DNA from: Nemertoderma westbladi
Lineage: Eukaryota > Xenacoelomorpha > Nemertodermatida > Nemertodermatidae
Length of the DNA stretch: 64,000 nt
Direction: 5' to 3'
Assembly: GCA_032718475.1 (NCBI GenBank)
Contig: JAUCBJ010001032.1
Coordinates: forward strand, 29,280 to 93,279
The stretch's first letter is position 1, and each line of letters begins with the position of its first letter. The notes below the pieces were generated by a model. The model saw only the letters and a list, made by a program, of their open reading frames with translations, was not told the DNA's origin and did not search any database. Shown in pieces: positions 37,225-50,305 of the stretch. The position numbers and the translations under genes are program-made.

Positions 37225-40110
37225 CTATACAGTTCCTGTATCCTGAGACATGCTTAAAGTGTACATTATGGTATAAATATTGGATCTGCGGCATCTCTCA
37301 AGGTTTATATGTTTGACAGGATCTGTAATATCGAAGAGCTTAAGCAAAACTTCGTTTGAAATGTAGTTGCCGGTTCTAGCTAGTCCTCTCATCGCTTTCC
37401 TTAGTTGGATTGATATATCTTTGGTGTCAGTGTTACTCAGGATTGAGCATCCACATATGATAGACGGTATGCACACTAAGTTCCAGATTTTTGACGTCAC
37501 TGACAGTGGTACATTGTCGACTGCGAAGCCTCTATTATTTATTCGGCTGACGGAGGTCCATATTTTAGTTATAAAGTGTAACTTTAGGTTGTTTGAGGTT
37601 GCTGGTAGTGGTAGTCCCATGTACGAGCATTTTGCAGTTGCTGGTAGACTGAGTCCTTCTAGATAAATGCATCCGTTGGTGTCTGTAGTCCCTTTTGTCG
37701 TAATATGTAGATAATGTGATTTCTTAAGGTTGACTGTTAGGTTATATAGTGCAAAGTAATTGTTACAGATTTGCATCATGTCTTTCAGGTCTGATTGTAT
37801 ATTAGCGAGGAGAAATATGTCATCGGCATAACTTATAACGCAGTATGATTCATCGTTCATATGTATTCCTAGTTTGCTATTGCCAAGATCTATGATAAGG
37901 TCGCGTAGGTAGAAGTTAAATAGTACAGCTGATAGGACTCCACCCTGTCGAACTCCTTGTAGCACGGGATTCTTTGTTTGATAATTTGATTTCCATTCTT
38001 TAGGATGGCAATTGAACGTGTGTAGTATGAGAATAATGATTGTATGAGGTCTCTATCTAGTTCTGTTTCCCAGAGCTTATCAAATAGTTTGTTATAATCT
38101 ATCTTATCAAAGGGTGATTGTAGGTCTATTGATAAGATAGGTCTATTGACATCCTCCTTTGTTGTAGTATCTAATGAGGCCATCGTTAACAGAATGTGCT
38201 GTTTCTGAGCTTATTTGTTTCTTGTATCCAAACTGTAGATCAGTAGTTGTAAGTTTAGCTAATTCTGGTAGTAGTATTTGTTCCCACAGTTTAGCTATAA
38301 TCGTTATTATTGAGATTCCGCGATATCTAGTAGGTGTTAGTCTGGCGTTTGGGGATGTTGGTTTTGATACGGGTGATAGTAGGTTAATACACATTCTCTG
38401 TGGGCATAGTCCCGTTGAACGGATATTATTGAAAATATTGGCGATGTAGTTATGCATTACTTCAGATGGGCATTGTTGAAGGCATTCAGCTCAAATATTA
38501 TGTATGTCCGCTGATTTTCTCTTGTTTAGGGATGTAATCGACTCTTTAATGTCGAGAGAGCTTACCATTTTCATTGGTTGACCATCTTGAGGTTTGGTGG
38601 TGGGAAGTGGTTGTATAGTTGCATTACTATCAAAGTTTGTCAGGTATTCCGAGTGAAGTGTTTCAAATTTATCATCGGGTACTAAGCTGTTTAGCTGGGG
38701 ATGTTTAACTAGTCTCCAGAATTCGTTGGGGTTAGATGAACATGATTCTGCTAAGTCATGGATATGTTGGAAGTAAATTGATCTCTCTATTTTGGCTTGT
38801 GAGTGTTGATATTCTAGTTTGGATTTGAAGTATTTCTGGTAGTATTTGCAATGTGGGTCTCTAGATCCACCATTTTTAGTCCACTGAACTTTAGCTTCAT
38901 CATGGTTTTTCTTTAATTCTCCAATGGTGTCGTTTGATGTATTGGGTCTGTGATGCTTAATGGTGCGCTTTGGTTTAGCATAGACAGAGGGGATGCATTG
39001 TTTGGCAGCACTTGATATTGTGTCCGTTAGTGTTTATAGCATATATTCTGCTACTTCTTTTCCACTATGTTCATCATGAAATACGTCATCAGTAAGATGC
39101 TTTTCTATGTATGACTTGTAGTCCCTGAGTTGACTATCGGTTGCCTTCATGAAGAGATATGTCGGATTTTTCGATTTTCTCTTTGGTAGCCTTGCTGGAA
39201 GATGTTTCTGAACCAAATCAAAAGTGCTGGTGATTGGAGTGTGATCAGACAAATTATCATCAGAAAGTTTATGTACTTCACATTCGACTAGGTTTTTATT
39301 AAGCCCCTGCGTGTTAAATATGTGATCTATATATGTGGAATCCCTTTTGGAGTCGAAATAGTATGTTGCTTCTGGACCTTTTGTTTGTTGACAAAAGTCT
39401 GTGATGGTGAAGTCATGTTTCTTTATGATAGTGTCCTGGAAGATTTCTCCAAATTGGGATGTTTTGCTTGATCCTCTATATGTGGATTGTTGTCTTTGTA
39501 TTGCTCCATTTATATCGCCAATAATTATAACCTCGTGACCGGTATTGACTGCATCGTCTGTTATTGCATCTAGACTTGTGCATGTTATTATGTATTGTTC
39601 TTTGTCATTTGGTTTTTTGTTATTGGCCGGTAAGTATGCTCCAACTATGACAATTTCTGTGTCACTGAACTTGTTAATTTTGATTCCAGTGATACGATCG
39701 CTATGAATAACTACGTTCTGGCAGTATGGTATGAGCTCATCTTTAATGAATAGTGCAATTCCTCCTTCTCCGCGTTTCCTATTAATATTCGGGGTTTCCA
39801 TCTCGGTAGCACATTTATATTGAATACATGAATATTTGGGACAAGTTTTCTTCTGTTTGAGATAAAATTCTGCTTGTCTAGGGGTGAGCCAGTGTTCTTG
39901 GACTGCTAGTACATCCAGGGAGTTTGTTGTTAGGAAATCTGAGATATAACTTTTGTTGCGTATGTATCCTTTGCAATTGAAAGTCCCTACTCTAAGTGAT
40001 TTCTTGACATTCGGATTTAATATCGTTTGACTTTTGGAACTTTGATCATGGTGCGACTGCGAGTATGTACTATGGAGAGGTTCGTGGATTGACTTAAAAG
40101 TTGGTTCTTG
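37225..40110 (-). pseudogene. LINE-A copy 2 ORF2: APE endonuclease and RT
   Basis: The frame opens at about 40110, just past the ORF1 stop. Endonuclease motifs: LRVGTFNCKG, VQEHWL, IIGDINGA, YIDHIF and SDHTPI. RT motifs: YRGISIITIIAKLWE, LSIDLQSPFDKIDYNKLF, QGGVLSAVLFNFYLRDL and ISYADDIFLL, resembling the CR1 group. Lesions: TAA at 39034-39036 and TGA at 38491-38493 in the otherwise open frame, and frame changes near 38150 and 37950. The final frame ends at 37225. In working relatives it nicks DNA and primes reverse transcription at the nick. Confidence 0.85.
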
Positions 40111-40408
40111 TCAGGTATTCTCCATTACGTTGGGTACGTTGTTGATATGGTTCTTGATATGTTCTATTTCTCCACTGCCTCGAGTCTCCGTTGTTGCGAT
40201 GTGAATAATGATTAGCGGACTCTGATGGATATGGATCACGATTTATCCTGCTCTGCGTGTCTGTGTAACGCGTTCCGGGTGGTTTAAATTGACTTTGCTG
40301 TTTATCACTGTCGTTTCTAGATTGATAGTGGTTTCTGTTGGAATTATTTCCCATTTGCCATCGACTATTTACTGGGTTGCTTCCGTTTTGGACTGCTCTG
40401 CTGTCCAC
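40094..40408 (-). pseudogene. LINE-A copy 2 ORF1 C-terminal segment
   Basis: The counterpart of 569-883: Q/N/R/S-rich, ending in TAA 40094-40096, within the start of the ORF2 frame. The preceding segment reads in two other frames (about 40436-40520, and 40509-40703 ending NKLIQIT). Confidence 0.55.
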
Positions 40409-40869
40409 CCTTGTCGAGTACGAGTGTGTTTTTCAGAGGTCATCTGTGGTAAATTACTGGTTTCACTAGTTTGAGGGCATAGTTTATTGGACTCAGTGCT
40501 TCCTGATCCTAAGTTATCTGTATTAGCTTGTTGAGTAGTTGGTTTTGTTCTCGTATTAGGAGTGCTATTTTGGACTCGTTATCTAGCTCCTCATATATAT
40601 TGTGGGTTGGGATTTCGTATGGTTTATGTTTGTTTGTCACTGAGGATACGGGGGCATCTTCTCGGTGCTGGGGATTCTTCCACGAATGTTTACTGTTTAA
40701 CACCTCATCAATAGAGTTTGGGTTGGGTATAGTGATGAGAGGGTCTATTGTTGGTATTTCAGACTCTGAATCGATTGTACTGGAAGTGCATTCATCTACT
40801 ATTTCAAAAACAGTTGTGGATGTGTTTATCGTATTGTTGACTGGCTCTTGGATTGGCTCTAAATTTTTA

Positions 40870-43005
40870 CTAAAGGTCTCTTTCTAGATCCGGTCCTGCT
40901 TGCGTGTTCGGTTTTATGATTCCCATGGTGATTTGACTTTTGGTTGGCTGTTCTGTTTTTCCTCTTTGATGAGTTTCTTTGGGCTTGGCTTTATGTTGCT
41001 TAGATTTATTTACAGTTTTGTTTCTATTTGATTTGTTGGCTAAGTGATCTGTCAAGTTGGGTGTTAGTTCATTGTTGGTCACGGTATCCCTCTCTGTGTG
41101 CTCACTACTGATTGATAGCATCGACGTATGATCTTTTATTGTTTCCTCCAACTTTGCAACTCGATCATTTAACACGGTTCTTTCCAAGGATATGGTTTTT
41201 ACTTCCATTTGGAGTTTGGTAACTAGATCCATGAGTTCGAAGAACCCGAATGGTTCAATCGTACTTGTATTTATTCTTTTTTTGAGTGTGTTGCTTATTT
41301 CACGATTTTCTAGTGATAGTATGAATTCTGCGACGTTGAGTGATAATTCGTGGATAGATTTCCTGTTGTAGGTTGAGCACTTCACCCCAATGGTTGTCCC
41401 AAGTAGTTCTGTCTTTATGTCGCTGAACGGCATTTTTTGGAGTCGTTGTAGGCATTCAAATCCAAGCGAGGTTAGTTGTCTAGCAAAATCTTCTTTGGGA
41501 TTTTGTAAAATCATTGCATTCCGCACTATTGAGATAAATTCTAGCGAGGTGTTGGGACGTTTCACATCTTGATCGAAGTTATCTATGGTGTAATTAGATG
41601 GTCGGGTATGTTGAGTTTGGTTATCTGTTTCCTTTGTATAACCTTTTGGTTGATTAGAAAACCTGACTGATTTTTTGTTACTCTTTGTTACATTGTTTTC
41701 CTGCAATATCACTGTGTGGTTTCCTTGATGATATCGCTTTGTAGGGGGACATTGGATATCGAGTGGGTCTCTCGTTGTAGGGGGGCATTTGACATGTAGT
41801 TGTTCGCTGGATGCTCTAAGGCAGTTGGATTTCGTATACAAATATTCCACCCCTGTATAATTGGTGGGGCGTGTTAACTGCTCCAAAGGAACCTCATTAT
41901 GATGGACCACCTTAACATTTTTTAGGCATTGGGAAATCCACTCCCTGGCCCCTTCACTGTCATTGTGCATAGTGGATATTTCATCTTTGCCTAGCGCGAT
42001 AGCAAGGGCGTATAGGCACACGTATACTCCGCAGTCCCAATTGTTGTATTGTTTGGCAAAGTTGTTGTACCTAGAGCTAGCTTGCCACTTTCCCACAGAA
42101 TCGGTTTCCCAGGGATTGCTTTTATCAATTTCTGTCATAAGTTCTACTATCCCAAGGCTAATACGTGAGGGCATGTTTGCACCATTTGAGTTGAGTAGGC
42201 TGACGGTTTTGTGAACTGTGTCTAATACATGTAGAGTAAAGTGTTCATCTGTGCATTCTGGTATAAATAGAAACTGTGCCGGTACTTTCCTGTATCTGCC
42301 AATGAAATGAGCTGCTATGTATTTGGCCGCACTTAAGTTATCAGAATTAGAATTTTGTAATTTGGTTGTGAGATGACTTTGGATTATGTGGTCAAAGTGA
42401 CGTTCAAGTAGGCCCATGAAACCGTCAACAATGATATCACTCAAGTAAACCTTAGGTTTGAGATAGACTTTGATCTCATCTACAGTAGGGATACATATAC
42501 CTGGCGAGTAATCAGTTTTTAGATTAGTTAGGTAAGTTACCAAATTTTTGGTTGCTTCATTTTGAGGTTTGATTGGTCTGTTGGGAAATACGTCGATGTG
42601 ATTAAGCCTGGCAAATTCATTATCAGTAATGACCAACCTGTCCCTTTCAGTTCTACAATCACTTATTTCGTAGTCGTCCCCAGTGCTTTCCCGGGCTGGG
42701 TCGCTGGCTGTATGGTTTCCTGGACCTATCCAGCCCGGGCTTGCACTAACTGGGATACCATGTGATTGCTGTTGGGGATCGTCTACTTTTCGAGTAGTCG
42801 AAACGAGGAACCCTAAATCTATTAAACCCGAGGAAGTTACTCCGGGTTCGGTAGTCGTCGATCTCAAGGAAGGAACCCCGGGTTCAGTAGTTGTCGATCC
42901 CGAGGAAGGAACTCCGGGTTCGGTAGTCGTCGATCCCGAGGAAGGAACCTCGGGTTCAGTAGTCATTGATCTTGAGGAAGGAGCCTCGGGTTCGGTGATC
43001 GTCAA
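40870..43005 (-). pseudogene. LINE-A copy 2 ORF1: Ser/Thr repeats and Ulp1-like protease in one frame
   Basis: About 711 codons stay open here, joining the STTTEPEVPSS repeats, an Asp/Glu-rich linker, the protease (HFTLHVLDTVH; NNWDCGVYVCLYALAIAL) and a Lys-rich tail. The repeat frame continues upstream to about 43195 without an ATG. It ends early at 40870 because of one extra T near 40883 (ctctttctag, against ctcttctag in copy 1). So copies 1 and 2 carry different lesions, and each preserves what the other has lost. The His-Asp-Cys set is present, so the fold was probably active in the source element. Confidence 0.75.
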
Positions 43006-43190
43006 TCTCGAGGACTGAACACCGGGTTCGGTAGTCGTCGATCTCGAGGAAGGAACCTCGGGTTCAGTAGTCGTTGATCTCGAGGAAGGAACTCCGGGTT
43101 CGGTAGTCGTCGATCTCGAGGAAGGTGCATCGGGTTCGGTAGTCGTCGATCCCGAGGAAGGAACCTCGGGTTTGGTGGTCGTCGATCTCG
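42840..43190 (-). repeat. 36-bp coding minisatellite, copy 2
   Basis: About ten units matching 14425-14850, with two or three fewer copies than copy 1. Confidence 0.85.
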
Positions 43191-43309
43191 ATGATCGTCA
43201 CTCAATCTCACTACCAACACAGAATCCAGTCAGAATGTGTAGGCCAATCTCTGTTCTCAGTACTATAAGACTACACTGATAAGGAAACGGTAGTCCGTTG
43301 TCCCATTTA

Positions 43310-43545
43310 TTGTCTACGGCTGTACGATTCTCGTAGCAGTTTGGTTTCGGTTGCTAGGGCCTGGTACTAACCCATTCTGCTGTATGTATATACATATGTA
43401 TACAGTATGTGTGTATATAATATACAGTATGTAGATACAGCTGGATAGATTTAGCCTAGGGACCGGTACCAGGCACTCGTAACCTACCCAACATTAGACT
43501 GAAACCGAAGTGATATGATAACCGTACAGCCGTAGTTCTGTAGTT
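43310..43545. repeat. Inverted repeat in LINE-A 5' flank, copy 2
   Basis: Same foldback as 14968-15200, with a slightly longer tatata core. Confidence 0.6.
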
Positions 43546-44289
43546 GGGATACTGCCTACCGGTAGATGTGAGCAGTGAGCTATATACGTCAACAACTGAA
43601 CGATTGCACAGCAGTACAATACAGCAGTAACTGCGGTTCCTAATACAGCAGTAGTGCTACAGTGCTACGGCTTCCCGCAAATTTAAATATGAAAAAAGAT
43701 ATGTAAAATTTCTTCAAATTTCAAAATTGTTAATGCAAAAATTAATAATTTTCACCCCTATTTCTATTTCCGATTCAGATTGGGTTCAGATTTGGTATAG
43801 TTCTCGAGATTGGGTCCAGATTGGGTTCAGATTGGGTTCAGATTGGGTTCAGATAGGTTCAGATATGACTTAAGTACTATCCAATTGTTAGCTATATTTA
43901 TTTGATAATAAATGTTAGTGCAACATCAGTCCCGTCCCATCGTGAGAGTGAGGGGTGATTAATAGGCCATGTAGCCGAATTTATTAGCAAGTATTATTAT
44001 TTTTTTATTATTTTTTATTTTAGCAAGTAGTAGTGCACGCACATAATTTTATGTAAATTGAGAATTGTAACTTTTTGTTAAAATAATTAGAAATTGGGCA
44101 TTAGTGTATATATTAGAGATTTTTATTATATAATATACTTGCTATTTTTTCTACTTTTTTGAAAATGTTCTAGAATATGACATCTTTCAATGAATTAAAA
44201 TATCAATGTTCTCTAGAACACGTATCTATTGTTCAACATTGTAGAATATTTATTTGAAAACTGTATTGTACTGTACTTGTATTTTACAA
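43546..44289. other. AT-rich non-coding stretch, copy 2
   Basis: Counterpart of 15201-15930, with the cagattgggtt minisatellite at about 43776-43862. A ~45-bp segment at 15897-15940 differs (copy 2 reads ctgtattgtactgtacttg). Confidence 0.6.
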
Positions 44290-44710
44290 TATTTTACATA
44301 ACAAAAAATTACCTACGTTTGCGACGTTTGTGTAAGTCGCGAATTTCGCAACATTTGCCAACTTTGTGAAATTCGCGAATTTCGCGACGTTTGCGAAGCC
44401 AATATTTTACATAACAAAATATTCCCGACTTTTGCGAAATTCGCGAATTTCGTGACGTTTGCGAAGCCAATATTTTTTTACCTAAAAAAAGATTCCCGAT
44501 GTTTGCAAAATTCACGAATTTCGCGACGTTTGCGAAATTCGCGACGTTTGCAAAGCCAATATTTTACCTAACAAAATATTCCCGACGTTTGCGAATTTCG
44601 TGATGTTTGCGAAATTCGCGACGAATCCCTCAGTTTCTGTGCCCTTCTCAGTGATATATGGAGTGATATATGGAGTGGTATATGGAGTGATATATGGAGT
44701 GATATATGAT
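44290..44710. repeat. gcgaatttcgcg and gtgatatatggag tandem repeats, copy 2
   Basis: Counterparts of 15931-16300 and 16310-16376, same order and unit number as far as I can see. Confidence 0.75.
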
Positions 44711-45033
44711 GAGTGTAGATAAATTTGGTGGTATGGCAATTCACAAGTAGTGTCCATTTGCAGGGACTGAGCAAACAATATAGAGTGTGTTGTACTAATC
44801 AGATGCTGCATATTAGTATTACGAAAGAGGCCCATTAAAGTACATTTATAACTTGTAAAGGTTATATTGTTACATTAGTTGGACGATGAACTCTATTAAG
44901 GGGCCTTTGCAGATTATTCAGATGTTGGTTATATTTAATGGTGGTGTATTGATGTAGTTTTCAGGACGGATTGGACAAACTTTCAATTTGACGGATTGTA
45001 TATATAATATAGCTCGTGAGAAGCTAGTAAAGC

Positions 45034-45264
45034 AAAGCAAACACTCGGCCGAAGCCGGAGGTGACCCAAAGGCTCCTCTTTCGATAGCTGCTACCCGAGG
45101 GTAGGGGTGGGCGCTACTCCTACCCCAAGATTTGCTCCTAGTTATTTAACTGGGACTCATTTTATCGAGCCCAGTGTATGAAAGGCTGAGGGGACCCTGG
45201 TGGGCCTGAACCTACAACCAATAGATTGCAGGCCGGCACTCAACCAACTGAGCTACCCTGCCTT
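45034..45264 (-). mobile_element. tRNA-derived SINE, copy 2
   Basis: Same A box and B-box-like head as 16694-16925, flanked by aagctagtaa(a)gc at 45021-45033 and 45265-45276. Confidence 0.8.
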
Positions 45265-45489
45265 AAGCTAGTAAGCTTATTCAAACCGGTTAGGGTAGGG
45301 AAAAAACCTAAAAGTATATTATTCTAGAAAATAATCTTAAATTATAGCCTACCAGATGTCGTCCGCGCTGGTCTCACCACTCAAAGGCCCCGACCCCAGT
45401 CAAAGACACTGCAGTCCCCACACGTCACCAAGCCGCCTCGTCAAACGCCTATGTTCGCTGCAAGTCTGCATTTTGTGATGAAAAAATTT

Positions 45490-45800
45490 ATTTTTAAGAG
45501 TTCTAATAAATGTGTTGCGATTTTACTTCAGTAAAACTAGATGACATATTGTTCCAGAAAACTGCTCCACGATAAGATATTGCCCTCTGACCAATGAGAA
45601 CATTTTTACGTGGGATAGTAAAATATTTTTGAGTTGAAGACCGAGTTTGATATCTATGAGCACCACAGGTAAATGAGAAGTGATTTTATGCCAGAACAAC
45701 AGTCGTAATTATAGAAAATACTGCGCATTAAAAGAAGCCAGTTGTAGTCTGTACACATTTTGGATTGGAAGGATTTTTAAACGTTGGTAAATCGGAAATT
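45490..45800 (-). pseudogene. LINE C-terminal relic, copy 2
   Basis: Counterpart of 17130-17460 (YQTRS ... GAVFWNN). Confidence 0.6.
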
Positions 45801-45871
45801 AGGAGTCGGAGCCCATTTTGTCAGAAAAAGTTAAAAATCTTAGAATTTTATTTGCTTTGATTCTTAAAAGG

Positions 45872-46234
45872 GTATGCTTGAGCATGTTGACGACTTCTAA
45901 TACCAGGGATCATGGATCCGAAAGTCACAGAATTTATCGGAAACTTAAGGTCCGATTATTTAGAGCAGCAGTCGTTCCAGTACTCCTCTATGGGAGTCCA
46001 TGCTGGGCTCTAACTGCTGAGGACACAAAATCTCTGGATGGCACATTCACAAGAATGCTACGCCGGGTTCATTGTGTCAAGTACAATGCACACATCTCCA
46101 ACCAGACACTATATAACATTGGAGGTGTCTCATTGGTTTCCCCAAGTTTGACACTAGAACAAAGCCACCTCCGCTTTTCAGGACATTGCTTTCGCCGTGA
46201 GGACCAGCCAGTGCATAATCTTGTGCTTTGGCAG
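45872..46234 (+). pseudogene. LINE-B RT C-terminal fragment, 5' of the large insertion
   Basis: Matches LINE-B 35936-36374 with a deletion of about 75 bp after the ccgaaagtca word. It encodes YRKLKVRLFRAAVVPVLLYG and the following post-RT domain. It stops at ggcag (46230-46234), and the same LINE-B copy resumes at ggcag 51089. Confidence 0.8.
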
Positions 46235-47171
46235 TGTTAAAGAAATCTCAAAGGGGATTCTTCCTTTTGATATGGTTGTATTTTCGAATGAAACAATGAG
46301 GTTAATCAAACTATAACATACCAAGCTAATTGCCCTAAACACAAGCCGAAACAGAAACAACCAAAACAATAAATCTAATTTGGCTTCTTCCCATTCTTCC
46401 CAAGCTACTTAATACGAGTGTTGGTGACTTAACATTCCAATTGTTCACCCTTCACAGAGAAATAAAGCAGTTCGTCAGGCGGACAAATGTTGAATGTGAG
46501 AATATTTAATAATGCAAAAAGGGGGAAATTATTTACCTAAACCCTGGTTCCCTTAGCGCTGACTGTAATCAGCTATATTACTGCTCGCTACGCTTGCGAC
46601 TACTGTAGACTTGCAAACCCGCTATTTTTTAGATAACCACCTAGTGTAAATTTGTCCAAAGATATTTCTGTATTTCCTAAGTGTAAATAACTAAAACTAT
46701 TCTCCGCTATGCAGCGTACGAAGTCCTTATTTTATTCTAAATACAACCATACCTAAACTACATTTACTCAAATGTACGGGGTTGCGAACTAATTATTAGG
46801 TATTCCAGAATTTGTAACGCTAATTAGTTACATTACTGGGCTACACTAAAGACAGCCTAAATACCGTATTATTTAACCTAACAGTAATTTAACAAGCATA
46901 AATAGAAAACAGAAACAATCAAGATATATAGCGCCTATCTAAAACATTACACATAAATAGTGTTAGCATTAGCATTAGCATTAGCGTAGCATTAGCATAA
47001 ACGGCTAAGGTCACCCCAGATCAATGTGATCTTTCTACCTAAACCTAACTAGCCTAATAGCAAATCTGAGAGACAATATCTAGGTCGCCTTGCCCCTTAC
47101 AGCCTTAATGGCGACCGGCCCTCGGTCCTAAACTTAATTCAGCCAACCGCAGCCACCAGCCCCGCCAGTTA

Positions 47172-50100
47172 GGGCGCGTCATAAAAATCGAATTTTGGAA
47201 ATTTAAAGTGAAGTGGCCATTTTTATCTGGACAAGGCCATAAAAAGTGCCTTGTAAAATATTTCTGAAAAATATTGACATCTTAAGGTCGCCCAACTGAC
47301 TTTTGTAAATTTAATCTCTATCGCTATCATTTGAGGTTGTTTTTGATAAGCGAATTTTAAGTTAAGCCACTTCTACTCATCGTATTGACTCAATTTTTGG
47401 CACATTTGAAAGGCAATGGTCGATATTGGGGGGGGGGGTAGAAAACATAAAAAAAAAAATTCGGTAAGGGGGGAATTTTACGTTGTTTTAAGGGTTATTT
47501 CTGTATTTTTTAATTGTTGTAGTGTTAATTTGAATATTATATCCAAGTATCATTTCTGAAAAAGTCACTCTTCTTACAAGAAAATTATATTTATACAAAT
47601 TATAGTTCACAATGATGTATGTAATCATACATGTAGTGTAGTAGCACATGCCATATGGCATTTATATATGATGGTCATATATAGCCTACTTTATAAGTAG
47701 ATAATCTGATTACAATTGGTTAATCAATAAGTATAGTTATTGTTGAGTTTTAACCACATGTCGATGCCATCGACGTTTTCTCAAAGAACGCTCCTCCGTA
47801 CTTGACAAAAATTTTATTGAACTTACGTCAGTTTTTCTTAGTTCTCCAACCAATCTCTCAGATGGTTGGTTGTGGCCTTCAACTTTACCTTTAAGGTTAT
47901 TCAATGTACGGCGTACGCTCAAGAATGTGATTTCTATATTCTTTATCTAAAGGTAGGAATATACCGTCGAGATTATACAAATGCCTTTCAATGGTAGAAA
48001 AGTATGTTGCAGAGCAATCTAGTTTGATTCCAACTTCTGCTAGTATATTGGTGATTTTCAGTGTATTTCTAATGATATTAGTTCCCTTGGTATCAACAGC
48101 GATTCGGTGAGCTTGAAAATATGTATTTGCATATTCAATTAGAATAGAACCTATGTTTGAGAGTTTGGGGTGTTCTAGCATTGCCTTGGTATTAACACAT
48201 ATGGCATCATCTGTTCTGGATTTAAATAACCTATTAGCATGGGATGAGATGAGTGCCTTCTTGAGTGGCTTTGATATCAGTATGATGTGCAATAGGGATC
48301 CTAGCTCACTTAGCCATCGCACCCCAACTGGTAAAATGGCATGTTTCATCTCTGCTCCAGTAAAAACTTGTTTGGAAACAAGTTTATACACAAAGCGCTG
48401 GTCATCATTGAAAACGGATAAATCATTGAAAATGGAACTGTCACCCATATCTGACCAATCAGAAGGTTTTAGTATTTCACTGGCACTATCAATATCTTCA
48501 AACAATATATCGGCACCAAGACACTCATACATATAATGCATATTAAAACAAAGTGTTTCCAAAGATTGAACAGTTGCACTTTTGTCACTGGTCATTTTAG
48601 GATTCTTGTCAAAGAATTTGGAAGACAACTCAGCCAAAAACACATTCAAAACACAGTCGTTACTATGAATCCGACACATAACAATGAATAACTGATAAGA
48701 CATATCAGTTTTAGCTTCAAGATGCTTAAAAGCACCACCCGTTTTTCCTATTCCTGAGTTAACTGCAGTTGTATCCGTGCAGACACCTACCAGTTTTCTG
48801 TTGACAAGGTCATCATGAAAGATTTCTTCAAAGTGGGATCCAAGCATCAATCCAGTGGGATGATTTTGGAATTTAGTAATACTGTGTGGGATGAATATGT
48901 AGTCATTATCACGGGAACCATGATAGAGCACAACTTCTAGAGATCTTTGCCATCTGCATGTGCAAAGAAATACTTTGAATTAGCTTTGAGAACTTGACAA
49001 CGAGCCTCTGAATCAATTTCCAAATTTTGTTTAGCTCTCGTTAATGTACTAGTACTTGGTACATCCTGTGGAGATAATCCAAGTATAGTAGCATACTTGG
49101 AGATAATTTCCTGACCAGCCTCTTCACTCGCACTGTACTGAAGAAGAACCGAGGCTAACGGCTTCCAATCAGTTCCCCTGCAAGATCGGGTAGAAATAGG
49201 TGATGGAGTGGTTGACATTATCTGTAGTACCAGTAATGGTTTCGAATTCGCTACCAGTATCTGTAGTTAATGAACTCGTTTCAGATGATATGTCTGAAGG
49301 ATACGAAGATAACAGATGTTCCTGAGCATCTGTTGATGTTGATGGTTGACTAGGCCTTCTCTCGCTCTCAACAAATTTTGCACGCTTTTGAGCCCTTTTT
49401 GAGCAGCTTTATCAACAGGGCCTAAGCTACCACCAAGTTTGTTTTGTCTATTATTATACCACTGTAGATCCGCTTGGAGAACCCATTTGGGCTGCAACGC
49501 AGTTTTAAAAGAAACGGGTTCTCCACAAAGTTTAATGAAGTTACTTCGAATAGGATGTTTTAAGTGGCATTTAAACTCACCGTAAATCGACTCTATTCGT
49601 TTTTTGAGGTTAGTCTTGTGTCGGTGTTATTCCATACTGACCATATAGAATCTCAATTTCTCTGGCAAGCATGGATATGTATTGTGGATTATTTGAATTT
49701 TTAAACAGTTGAGATAATATGGCACCGGTAGGACTGAATTACTGTACATGTTTACTGGTAATGGTTGGCCACCAGCTTAATTCCAACCATGAGTAACTAC
49801 TGATCTGCTGATTGATGAAGTGACACTGACAAATTATTGGAATTGAATTTCCCTCACTTTGCAGAAATAAGAAATACCATTTTCCATAGATTTGAATAGA
49901 TTTTTATATCAATTTTAAATTTTAGTGCTGTGAGGAATATGAATTAGTAAATTTGACACACACTTTTGAACAAAAGGGCTTTCACGTAGTAAAAAAGTTT
50001 GCAAGTAGTTTCATGAATTTTAACTTTTTTATGTGTTCTACCCCCCCCAATATCGACCATTGCCTTTCAAATGCGCCAAAAATTGAGTCAATAAGATGAG

Positions 50101-50305
50101 TAGAAGTGGCTTAACTTAAAATTCGCTCATCAAAAACAACCGCAAATGATAGCGATAGAGATTAAATTTACAAAAGTCAGTTGGGCGACCTTAAGATGTC
50201 AATATTTTTCAGAAATATTTTTACCAGGCACTTTTTATGGCCTTGTCCAGATAAAAATGGCCACTTGACTTTAAATTTCCAAAATTCGATTTTTATGACG
50301 CGCCC
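47172..50305 (-). mobile_element. DNA transposon with ~273-bp terminal inverted repeats, superfamily unassigned
   Basis: The ends GGGCGCGTCATAAAAATCG at 47172 and the exact inverse at 50305 extend into near-identical inverted repeats of about 273 bp (47172-47446, 50033-50305), each ending inward with a G/C homopolymer (47427-47437, 50041-50048). TA flanks both sides (47170-47171, 50306-50307), consistent with a TA target duplication. A decayed transposase gene lies between on the minus strand. Confidence 0.8.
47737..49640 (-). pseudogene. Decayed transposase-like gene of the TIR element
   Basis: Minus-strand frames in succession: about 49640-49267 (QPKWVLQADLQWYNNRQNK), 49218-48937 (GTDWKPLASVLLQYSASEE), 48931-47897 (344 codons) and 47922-47737 (basic tail RSLRKRRWHRHV). 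The long frame has VGVCTDTTAVNSGIGKTGG, a plausible first catalytic Asp (DTTxxN), then CRIHSNDCVLNVFLAEL and GVRWLSELGS. I have a faint memory of DTTxxN...GxxxxLE proteins in hAT-like or unassigned transposons but cannot name the family. Frameshift near 48940 (GKDL* against DLQKSLEVV). Confidence 0.5.

Larger units (their letters stand above)
37016..43200 (-). mobile_element. LINE-A copy 2: Ulp1-protease LINE, near full length
   Basis: On the minus strand, 5' to 3': Ser/Thr repeats, Ulp1-like protease and basic tail (ORF1), Gln/Asn-rich ORF1 end, APE endonuclease, RT (ORF2). The order and the continuous alignment with copy 1 support one element. It is degraded by frameshifts and stops in both ORFs. 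Confidence 0.85.
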
